DNA of 64,000 nucleotides, from positions 15,207-79,206 of the forward strand of contig JBOGKM010000048.1 in assembly GCA_050747745.1 (NCBI GenBank), in the 5' to 3' direction. The notes below the pieces were generated by a model, which saw only the letters and a list, made by a program, of their open reading frames with translations, was not told the DNA's origin and ran no database searches. Positions 53,368 to 60,641 of the stretch are shown here, piece after piece. Each line of letters begins with the position of its first letter. The stretch's first letter is position 1. Origin of the DNA: SCQP01 sp050747745. GTDB lineage: Bacteria > Acidobacteriota > Terriglobia > Terriglobales > SCQP01. A program made the position numbers and the translations under genes.

Positions 53368-54906
53368 ATGAACTCCAGTACGCCCAGTGTCTTTTCCCGC
53401 ATCTCCGGCCGCACCAAAATCTTCGCTGCCGCCGTGATCGTTCTTGCCGTCACCGCAAGCGCCTCCGCCGGCTTCATCCATCTGCCCGGCATTTCGCCCG
53501 AGCCCGCGCCCATGGTAGCCACCATGAAGCCGCTGGCCCCGGATGTCATCGCGCCGTTGGAGGCGCTCAACCGCGCCACCGAAGCGGTCACCGGGCGCGT
53601 GCTGCCCACCGTGGTCGAGATCCAGGTCGAAGGCCGATCTAAATCACAAATGTCGCAGATGGTGCCCCAGAATCTGCCCGGACCGTTCCGCCAGTTCTTT
53701 TTCCAGTTCGGCACGCCACAGCGGCGGTCCAGCGAATTTATCGCCGTCGGTAGCGGCATCATCATCTCGCCCAGCGGCTACATCGTGACCAACAACCATG
53801 TCGTCAAAGACGCCAGCAAAGTGCAGGTGACTCTGAACAACCAGCACGTTTATCCGGCGAAAGTGGTCGGCACCGACGCCGCCACCGATCTCGCCGTGAT
53901 TAAGATCAACGCTCCCGACCTCACCAGTGCCGACTTCGGCGACTCCAGCCTGCTGCGGCCAGGGGAGATGGTTCTGGCGATCGGCGCGCCGCTCGACCAG
54001 CAATTCACCGTCACCAGCGGCATCATCAGCGCCCTCAACCGGTCCCGCTCGCAATCCAATGGCCCGAATTCCCGCGGCAACTTCATCCAGACCGACGCGC
54101 CCATCAACCACGGCAACTCCGGCGGCCCGCTGGTCAACGTTCAGGGCCAGGTGATCGGCATTAACACCGAAATGATGACCAGCCAGAACGGCTACGCCGA
54201 TATCGGCTTCGCCATTCCCAGCAATTTGGTGAAATCGGTTGCCGCCGATCTGATCAAAAATGGCAAAGTCATTCGCGGCTATCTCGGCATTGACGTAACC
54301 CCGCTATCGCCCGACACCGCGGCCTCGCTCCACGAGCCCAACGCAAGCGGCGTGCTGGTGGATCAGGTTAACGCCGACTCTCCGGCGGCCAAGGCCGGCA
54401 TCAAGCCCTACGACGTGGTCACCAGCTTCAATGGCAGCAAGATCACGAACGGCGGCGATCTGCAGGTGGTGGCGGGCTCCGCCGCACCGGGCACGACGGC
54501 CAAAGTCGGCGTGGTGCGCGACGGCAAACCCATGACGTTTGACGTGACCATGGGCAACTACGCCAACGCCCCCGCCAGCGGCGAAGCGGCTCCGGTCTCG
54601 CCCTCTTCTTCCGGTACGCCCAAACTGGGCATCACGGTCACCCCGCTGACGCCCCAACTCCGCAGCCAGCTCCAGTTGCCGGATTCGCTCAACGGCCTTC
54701 TGGTCCAGTCGGTACAGCCCAACAGCCCGGCGATGATTGCCGGCCTCAGCCGTGGCGACGTGATTGAGCAGGCCAACCAGCACCCGATCGCGAGTGCCCA
54801 GGAACTGGAAAAACAGATCGAGGCCACGCCTCCGGGCAGTGCCATCCTGCTGATGGTCCACCAGAACGGCAGCGACTTCATTCTCCCTATCTCTCCCGAG
54901 CGCTAA
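53368..54906 (+). CDS. HtrA/DegP-type serine protease with two PDZ domains
   Basis: The 512-residue protease has a signal anchor (KIFAAAVIVLAVTASASAGF), the trypsin-like triad His144 (TNNHVV), Asp174 (ATDLAVI) and Ser251 (GNSGGPL), and PDZ domains at about 300-390 and 420-510. It degrades or refolds envelope proteins. I chose ATG 53368 because GGAG (53357-53360) lies 7 nt upstream; ATG 53362 is only 1 nt from it. It sits 49 nt after blaR1 on the same strand, so it may belong to the same regulon. Confidence 0.94.
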   Translation: MNSSTPSVFSRISGRTKIFAAAVIVLAVTASASAGFIHLPGISPEPAPMVATMKPLAPDVIAPLEALNRATEAVTGRVLPTVVEIQVEGRSKSQMSQMVPQNLPGPFRQFFFQFGTPQRRSSEFIAVGSGIIISPSGYIVTNNHVVKDASKVQVTLNNQHVYPAKVVGTDAATDLAVIKINAPDLTSADFGDSSLLRPGEMVLAIGAPLDQQFTVTSGIISALNRSRSQSNGPNSRGNFIQTDAPINHGNSGGPLVNVQGQVIGINTEMMTSQNGYADIGFAIPSNLVKSVAADLIKNGKVIRGYLGIDVTPLSPDTAASLHEPNASGVLVDQVNADSPAAKAGIKPYDVVTSFNGSKITNGGDLQVVAGSAAPGTTAKVGVVRDGKPMTFDVTMGNYANAPASGEAAPVSPSSSGTPKLGITVTPLTPQLRSQLQLPDSLNGLLVQSVQPNSPAMIAGLSRGDVIEQANQHPIASAQELEKQIEATPPGSAILLMVHQNGSDFILPISPER

Positions 54907-54930
54907 GCATGGGTGAGCGTACCGCGTTCC

Positions 54931-54981
54931 CGCCCCCCCTCCCCCCCCCAGGCATCGGACGGGGACGGGGGGCCGGGGACG
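54931..54981. other. C-tract/G-tract structure downstream of htrA
   Basis: A run of seven C, T, nine C (54933-54949) is followed 11 nt later by GGGGACGGGGGGCCGGGG (54961-54978). The tracts could pair as a long GC hairpin, with no T-run after it, or form a G-quadruplex on either strand. It starts about 25 nt after the htrA stop and may act as transcription or decay boundary. Confidence 0.4.
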
Positions 54982-55142
54982 GCGGCGGATAGGATGAGTC
55001 GAATTGGTACAACTTAAGTCCTTTCGAACCAGCATTCGGTTCCTCTGGAGCCAGCGTTGCGTTTGGAGCCCGGGATGTACACTTGCATCGCACTGCGTCT
55101 CACCGCGCCCACGATTGGCATTACCGGCGGGCCGCCCGGCAG

Positions 55143-55158
55143 GAGCACAGCTGTGCTC
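55143..55158. promoter_or_regulatory. Perfect 16-bp palindrome
   Basis: GAGCACAGCTGTGCTC is self-complementary without a spacer, typical of a protein-binding site rather than a hairpin. It lies about 140 bp upstream of the -10 of the next gene. The binding factor is not known. Confidence 0.4.
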
Positions 55159-55217
55159 TCGAATATATAGAGTCCGAAAGTGGGCAAAAGGTTGGGGCCT
55201 GGGGCACTCACTTTTTT

Positions 55218-55244
55218 GTAACAGAAAATCGACAGAATTGTTAC
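55218..55244. promoter_or_regulatory. GTAACA / TGTTAC inverted repeat
   Basis: Six-bp arms are separated by 15 nt (55224-55238) in an AT-rich stretch, 52 nt before the TAAAAT hexamer of the unknown gene. This suits an upstream operator. Confidence 0.3.
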
Positions 55245-55337
55245 GAACGCCGCAGGGATGGTCCGCGGTTGCGCAGGGCGCGGGCGGCTGAGTGGTAAAA
55301 TCAGCGCAATTAGGTAGAGCAAGGGAGAGCAAGCACC

Positions 55338-56702
55338 ATGACCACCAAGGCGGCGGGGTTCGATTGGGCCGGAGTTGTCAACTATGCCAAGCGAGTGAAG
55401 GGGGAGCCGCCCAAAACCCAGTACGAGCTACCGGGGGTGACGGTGGAAGATCATCTGGAGGTGCCGGTGGCAGTGGTGCCGCTCTGGCATGCGGTAGTGA
55501 CCGCGCGGTTGAACGTGCCCAAGGGTGACAAGCGGGCGCTGCAGCAGGCGCAGCAGCGGCTCACCGCCGCTCTGGATGGGCTGGAAGTCGTGTATCCGCT
55601 TCATCCCGGCGGGATTCTGACGCAAATCGCCTACGGGCTGTCCTATTTCAAGGAATGGATTCCTCGGGCGGCGGCGGATCAGTACATGCCGCGCACGTTG
55701 GAAAACGGCAAGGCCGGCGCCTGGGCCGTCAACGACGCCATCAAATTTCCCAAGGATCCGGCCGGGCTGATTCTAGAGGACAACGAGATCTGTTTTCATT
55801 TCAAAAGCGACTACAAGCAGCACCTCAACGACGCGCTGCGGGCGCTATTCCAGCCCGGCGCCCACACTCTCAACGGCATTCCGGCCGAAGCGCTCTACGT
55901 GGGCGACCTGTTCAGCGTGACCTCGATCCGCCGCGGCTTTGCCGGACGCGGCATGCCGCGGGCCATAGCCAGCCGCCTGCGCATCCCCGGCGCCGACAAG
56001 ATTCCGGCGGGGGCGATGCTGTTCATGGGCTTCACGTCCAGCCACGTGCACGGGCTCGCGCAGGGCGGGCTGCCCAGCTTCGAAACCATCCCGGGCTACA
56101 CCGACCAAACGCCGGCGAGCTATTTCGCGCACGGCACCATGATGCATTTGTCGCACATCGAGATCGATCTGCAGGCTTGGTACAGCCTCAACCACCAGGG
56201 GCGGCTGCAGCGCATGTTCAACCCGCGGCGGAGCGAGGCACCGGAGAACCTATCGCCCTCGCAGGCCCCGGCGACCTCGACCTTCCAGGAACAACTGGAC
56301 GACGACGCCCGCACCCATCATCTGGTGGGGCACAACGCGCAGATGCAGTTCCTGTCGCGCGTGACGCGCGACACCACGACGGTCTACGGAGAGAAGCTGC
56401 CCAAAGGGACGGTGCTGTTCCTGCGGCAGGATTTCGACACCGTCGAGAACCCATTTCAGTTCAACGCCGCCGGACCGGTGAGCGCGGCGCCCAAGGCCGG
56501 TGTACACTTCATCGGCTTCTGCCCTTCGGGGCAGCTGTTCGAGAAAATCCGCAAGGAAATGGACGGCGTGGAGCTGCAGAAGAGATACAATCTGCCGCCG
56601 GAAAATACCGGCTTCACCAAGTTTCTGGTGACCACCCACCGGCAAAACTATCTCGAGCCGCCGCGCGCGCATCGCAGCTTTCCGCTGGCGGAGATGGTCT
56701 GA
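55338..56702 (+). CDS. Unassigned 454-residue protein, possibly DyP-peroxidase-like
   Basis: A soluble protein without signal peptide. Conserved-looking blocks include PLHPGGILTQIAYGLSYFKE, GFTSSHVHGLAQGGLPSF, HGTMMHLSHIEIDLQAWYSL and, at the C-terminus, NAQMQFLSRVTRDTTTVYGE then GVHFIGFCPSGQLFEKIRKE. The last part resembles the end of dye-decolourising peroxidases (His, then Gly-rich strand GLLFxxFQ), and several His could bind haem, but the canonical GxxDG motif is not seen. I do not assign a function. GGGAG precedes the ATG by 10 nt; TAAAAT lies 36 nt upstream, so here the leader is normal. Confidence 0.7.
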   Translation: MTTKAAGFDWAGVVNYAKRVKGEPPKTQYELPGVTVEDHLEVPVAVVPLWHAVVTARLNVPKGDKRALQQAQQRLTAALDGLEVVYPLHPGGILTQIAYGLSYFKEWIPRAAADQYMPRTLENGKAGAWAVNDAIKFPKDPAGLILEDNEICFHFKSDYKQHLNDALRALFQPGAHTLNGIPAEALYVGDLFSVTSIRRGFAGRGMPRAIASRLRIPGADKIPAGAMLFMGFTSSHVHGLAQGGLPSFETIPGYTDQTPASYFAHGTMMHLSHIEIDLQAWYSLNHQGRLQRMFNPRRSEAPENLSPSQAPATSTFQEQLDDDARTHHLVGHNAQMQFLSRVTRDTTTVYGEKLPKGTVLFLRQDFDTVENPFQFNAAGPVSAAPKAGVHFIGFCPSGQLFEKIRKEMDGVELQKRYNLPPENTGFTKFLVTTHRQNYLEPPRAHRSFPLAEMV

Positions 56703-56813
56703 AGCGGTAGGGTTAGGCTCGGCCGCGTGCCGGCTATTTTTCAGTCCCCTGACCGCCGGCTGCCTGTAGCCTGTAGGCTATCTGGCCGCGTAGGGAATCG
56801 TCAAAACGGGGTT

Positions 56814-57091
56814 CCGACCTACTACTATTCGTTCCCGCACCTTCAGATTCAGGGAACCGAGCAGGGAAGCGCGGTCACCGGCCTGGCCTGGATGGACCAC
56901 GAGTTCGCCACCGATCAGCTTGCCCCCGATCAGCAGGGGTGGAAATGGATGGGCCTGCACCTGCCCTCGGGCGACCTCATGCGCCCGCGATCGCGGTGAA
57001 CTATTGGGAGGGTGCGGTTACTTTATCCACGGACGGTGCGGGGTATCTGGAACTCACGGGCTATGGTAAGCGCTTCAGTTTGCTGCAATAA
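56814..57091 (+). pseudogene. Relic of an AttH/CrtC-type lipocalin-like hydrolase
   Basis: Reading from 56814, PTYYYSFPHLQIQGTEQGSA, VTGLAWMDHEFATDQLAPDQ and QGWKWMGLHLPSGDLM match AttH-like or carotenoid 1,2-hydratase proteins (TGxxWMDHEFxTxxLAPDQxGWDW). The frame ends at 56999. The family's last strand (VNYWEGAVTLSTDGAGYLEL, then TGYGKRFSLLQ) continues in another frame to the TAA at 57091. The N-terminal half and middle part are missing. Family members often neighbour ABC permeases, as here. Confidence 0.75.
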
Positions 57092-57100
57092 TGAGCCCTT

Positions 57101-58042
57101 ATGGATGCGATCGTCTGTGACGGCATCGAGAAATCCTACGGCGATGTCCGCGCCGTGCAGGCGCTGAGCCTCACCGTGCCCCAGGGCGCCGTCTACGGCA
57201 TTCTCGGACCCAACGGATCGGGCAAGACCACCAGCATCCGCATGAAGGTCGGGATCCTGCAACCGGACGCGGGAGAGGTGAAAATCCTGGGCGTGCCCGC
57301 CGGCGACAAGGCCAAGGATCTGATCGGCTACCTGCCCGAGGAGCGGGGCCTGTACCCGAAGATGAAGATCCGCGAGCTGCTGGAGTTTTTCGCGGGATTG
57401 AAGGGCCTCAAGGCCGCCGAGGGGCGGGCGCGGGCGAAGCAATGGCTGGAGCGGGTCGAGCTGGGCGCGTGGGCGGAGAAGAAGGTCAATGAACTCTCCA
57501 AGGGCATGCAGCAGAAAATCCAGTTCATCGTGGCGGCGATCGCCGATCCGCCGGTGCTGATCCTGGATGAGTTCTCGAGCGGGCTGGATCCGGTTAACGC
57601 CAACCTGCTCAACGAAATCCTGCTGGAGCAGCGCGCCCGCGGCAAGACCATTCTGCTTTCGACGCACCGCATGGAAGAGGCCGAGCGGCTCTGCGACCAC
57701 GTCTGCCTCATTAACAAGGGCCGCAAGGTGCTAGATGGCCGGCTGGCCGACATTCGCGCCGCGGCGGGCAAGAACACCGTGCGCGTGGATTATGGCGGTG
57801 ACGCCGCCGTGCTCCGCAAGGCCCCAGGCGTTGTCCGGGCCGACGATTTCGGCAACTACGCCGAGCTGAAGCTGGCGCCGGACGCGCAGACCCCGGCGGC
57901 GGTGTCGGAGCTGCTGCGCTATCTGGTGCCGCGGCTCACCATCACCCGCTTCCAGCAATTGGAACCGTCGCTGAACCAGATTTTTCTCGACACCGTGGGT
58001 GCTACCACGCCCGCCGCCGCCGAGGCCGTGGTGCACGCATGA
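57101..58042 (+). CDS. ABC transporter ATP-binding protein (NatA-like)
   Basis: The 313-residue ATPase has Walker A GPNGSGKT (36-43), signature LSKGMQQ, Walker B LILDEFSSGLD and switch His in STHRME. An R-M-K at 47-49 replaces the usual RMLxGLL. The C-terminal 80 residues are typical of DUF4162 exporter ATPases. It pairs with the permease overlapping by 4 nt, as in NatAB Na+ exporters or related ABC-2 systems. Confidence 0.93.
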   Translation: MDAIVCDGIEKSYGDVRAVQALSLTVPQGAVYGILGPNGSGKTTSIRMKVGILQPDAGEVKILGVPAGDKAKDLIGYLPEERGLYPKMKIRELLEFFAGLKGLKAAEGRARAKQWLERVELGAWAEKKVNELSKGMQQKIQFIVAAIADPPVLILDEFSSGLDPVNANLLNEILLEQRARGKTILLSTHRMEEAERLCDHVCLINKGRKVLDGRLADIRAAAGKNTVRVDYGGDAAVLRKAPGVVRADDFGNYAELKLAPDAQTPAAVSELLRYLVPRLTITRFQQLEPSLNQIFLDTVGATTPAAAEAVVHA

Positions 58043-59316
58043 AAATTCTTACCGTCATTCAGCGCGAGCTGCTGATCCGCGTTCGCACCAAGGGGTTTGT
58101 GATCTTCACCTTTGGCATTCCGGTGCTGGCGGCGGCGTTCATGTTTCTGGAGTACAAGATCATCGCCGCCGGCCAGAACGTCACCAGCACGGTCGCGGTG
58201 GTGGACCTGTCGCAGCAGGTGATGCCAGGGCTGCAGCAGGCCCCCTCGAAGGCCGCGCAGGAAGACGAGAACCGCGCGACGTTTCATTTTCAGCCCGTCG
58301 CGGCGACCGAGGCTACGCTGCCCCAGACCGAATCCCAGCTGCGTGCCGAGGTGCTGGCCAAAAAGCTGGACGGTTACCTGGTGATCCCGGCGGACGTGCT
58401 CACCAGCCGCGTGGCGCAGTACCACGCCAGCAACACCGCTGCGATTTCAGTTGCCTACGACCTGCAGACGCGGCTGCGCGATGCGGTGAACACCGCCGCG
58501 CTCGAAGCCAGCGGCATTCCGGCGGCGAAGACGCAGGGCCTGCTGGGCGGCTTTGACCTGCACCAGATCAAGGTGTCGGCGACGGGCGAGCACAAGGACA
58601 GCGGCCAGAGCTTCTATTTCGCCATCGGGCTGGTGATGGTGCTCTATCTGCTGCTGCTGCTCTACGGCGTGGTGGTGATGCGGGCGGTAACGGAAGAGAA
58701 GACCTCGCGGGTGAGCGAGGTGCTGCTGGCGTCGGTGGATCCGTTCTCGCTGATGATGGGCAAAATCCTGGGTGTGGTGACGACGGCTCTGTGCCAGATC
58801 ATCGTCTGGGGCGTGTGCCTGGCGCTTTTTGCCGTCTACGGCGTCGCCATGGCGCAGGCGGCGGGCCTGAACTGGAAGCAGTACTTGCCTCACAGCGGCG
58901 CCGCCCTGCTGGTCTGGGTGGTGCTGTTCTTTCTGGCGGGCTTTCTGCTGTACTCGAGCATTTACGCCGCCATCGGCGCGATGGTGTCAAGTGATCAGGA
59001 GGCGCAGCAGACGCAGATGCCGCTCACCATGGTGCTGGCCATTTCGATCTACCTGGCCTTCATGGTGATGATGAATCCGACCAGTCTGCTGAGCACGGTG
59101 CTGTCGCTGGTTCCCTTCTTCGCGCCGGTGCTGATGGTGGCGCGCCTGGCGGTTTCGACGCCGCCGCTGTGGCAGGTGCTGCTGTCGCTGGCGCTGTGCG
59201 TAGCGACGTTTCTCGGCTGCACCCAGCTCACCGCCAGGATCTACCGCGTTGGTATCCTGATGACCGGCAAGCGGCCGAGCCTTCCCGAGTTGATGCGTTG
59301 GCTGAAGTACACCTAG
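58039..59316 (+). CDS. ABC-2 type permease (NatB-like)
   Basis: The 425-residue permease has one N-terminal helix (about 18-36), a large periplasmic domain (37-190) and five or six helices after residue 195, including VMRAVTEEKTSRVSEVLLAS and ALLVWVVLFFLAGFLLYSSI. That layout is typical of NatB/YhaP ABC-2 permeases. It should export Na+ or a small hydrophobic compound with the ATPase encoded upstream. The substrate is not known. Confidence 0.9.
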   Translation: MKILTVIQRELLIRVRTKGFVIFTFGIPVLAAAFMFLEYKIIAAGQNVTSTVAVVDLSQQVMPGLQQAPSKAAQEDENRATFHFQPVAATEATLPQTESQLRAEVLAKKLDGYLVIPADVLTSRVAQYHASNTAAISVAYDLQTRLRDAVNTAALEASGIPAAKTQGLLGGFDLHQIKVSATGEHKDSGQSFYFAIGLVMVLYLLLLLYGVVVMRAVTEEKTSRVSEVLLASVDPFSLMMGKILGVVTTALCQIIVWGVCLALFAVYGVAMAQAAGLNWKQYLPHSGAALLVWVVLFFLAGFLLYSSIYAAIGAMVSSDQEAQQTQMPLTMVLAISIYLAFMVMMNPTSLLSTVLSLVPFFAPVLMVARLAVSTPPLWQVLLSLALCVATFLGCTQLTARIYRVGILMTGKRPSLPELMRWLKYT

Positions 59317-59738
59317 AAGCGGCGTCGGCGGCCTGATGTTAGCCTAGGGCGAGGGCCAGTCCAAGCGCACCATGGCCGGCATCGTCTTCGGCATGGCCCA
59401 CCCGGAGCGACCCCCAAATGCTTCGGATTCTGTTGAACTCCGCACGCTCGCGGATTCGCTACGACGCTGCCAGCCAGCGGCAGGTGTGCGTCCCTCGCCC
59501 GCGCATCGGTCGAACATTCCAACTCGCGCACGAGCATCAGCCCGCCGTCAGAGGTGGCCCGTGGTCCTTGAAAATCGACCCGGACTGAGCTGGACCGCCC
59601 GATTCCGGATCTCACTCATTGGGTTCTGCCCTCCGCGGCGCCCGAACCGCCGCTGCACCCGCATAAACATTGCCGAATTTGGCGGCCTGAGGTTTCACCT
59701 TCATGCGCCAAAAAGGAAACCCGAGTTAAATTAGAAGG
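59317..59738. other. 422-bp gap holding an IS1380 relic
   Basis: No intact gene is present. The only recognisable content is the transposase fragment at 59510-59615 on the minus strand and TTAAAT (59726-59731), which ends 7 nt before the next ATG. AGAAGG in the 7-nt gap may serve as a weak Shine-Dalgarno sequence. Terminal inverted repeats were not found. Confidence 0.6.
59510..59615 (-). pseudogene. IS1380-family transposase fragment
   Basis: The minus strand reads VRVDFQGPRATSDGGLMLVR then ELE, the conserved N-terminus of IS1380 transposases (VxFxGPxxTSDGGLLLLRELDERLG). The similarity ends after about 30 residues, and the DDE domain is absent. It is the only trace of an insertion sequence in the window. 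Confidence 0.7.
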
Positions 59739-60641
59739 ATGAGTCTGGGCGGCATGATCGCGGCGGTAACCACGCCGTTCGATGAAAGCGGGGAGCTGCG
59801 GCTGGAGCGGCTGGGGGCGAACCTCGAGGCCTACAACGGCACCGCGCTCGGGGGTTACCTGATCCTGGGATCGAGCGGGGAGGCGATCGCGCTCGATCGC
59901 GAGGAGAAGCTGGCGGTGCTGAGGTGCGCGTCGGCCAAGGCGGGCAAGGACAAGTTGCTGCTGGCGGGCACGGCCGAGGAATCGCTGCGGGCCACGCTGG
60001 AAATGAGCGAGCGGGCGGCCGAGCTCGGCTACGCCGCCGCGGTGGTGCGGACGCCGCATTACTACAAAAAAGACCTGACGCAGGCGGTGCTGCGGGACTA
60101 CTACCGCGAGCTGGCGGAGGCAGCGCCGCTGCCGGTCGTGCTGTATAACATTCCACCGCTCACGGGAGTGGACCTGGCGCTGGAAACGATTCTGGAACTG
60201 GCGGAGCATCCGCGCATCATGGGGCTGAAAGAGTCCAGCGGCAACATGGCCAAGCTGGTGCAACTGGCGGCGGCGCGGCCGGATTTTGCAGTTCTGGTGG
60301 GCGGGGCGTCAAGCCTCTATCCCAGCCTGTGCGCGGGGGCGGCAGGCGCAGTTCTGGCGCTGGCGGCGGCTGCGCCGGGCGCCTGCTGCGCGGTGGAGCA
60401 GGCTTATCAGCGCGGCGATCACGATTTGGCGCTGGCGGGGCAGCGGGCGCTGGTTACCGCCTGCCGCGCCTTCGAGCCCTACGGCATTGCGGGCCTGAAG
60501 GCCGCGGTGGATGCGTGCGGACTGTACGGCGGGCCGCCGCGGCTGCCGCTGCGGGGACTGGCGGGCGCGCCCCGCGCCGCGATCGAGCAAGCCTGGGCGG
60601 GGCTGGCCGTGGCGAGGCAGTTTGCGGGTGAGGCCAAGTGA
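59739..60641 (+). CDS. Dihydrodipicolinate synthase-family aldolase
   Basis: The 300-residue TIM-barrel lyase has Schiff-base Lys164 (MGLKESSG), Tyr136 (LYNIPP) and GSSGEAIAL at the dihydroxyacid site (residues 45-53). These features fit DapA or related aldolases such as HOGA or NanA. The TTP motif (11-13) is present. True DapA activity cannot be separated from pyruvate aldolases without wider context. It overlaps bshC by 4 nt (GTGA). Confidence 0.9.
   Translation: MSLGGMIAAVTTPFDESGELRLERLGANLEAYNGTALGGYLILGSSGEAIALDREEKLAVLRCASAKAGKDKLLLAGTAEESLRATLEMSERAAELGYAAAVVRTPHYYKKDLTQAVLRDYYRELAEAAPLPVVLYNIPPLTGVDLALETILELAEHPRIMGLKESSGNMAKLVQLAAARPDFAVLVGGASSLYPSLCAGAAGAVLALAAAAPGACCAVEQAYQRGDHDLALAGQRALVTACRAFEPYGIAGLKAAVDACGLYGGPPRLPLRGLAGAPRAAIEQAWAGLAVARQFAGEAK

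Larger units (their letters stand above)
54907..55337. other. 431-bp intergenic region with several structured elements
   Basis: No gene is visible. From left: a C-tract and matching G-tracts (54931-54981) that could form a hairpin or quadruplex; a GAACC-agcattc-GGTTC hairpin near 55025; a perfect 16-bp palindrome (55143-55158); a GTAACA/TGTTAC dyad (55218-55244); and TAAAAT (55296-55301), the likely -10 of the next gene. Confidence 0.6.
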
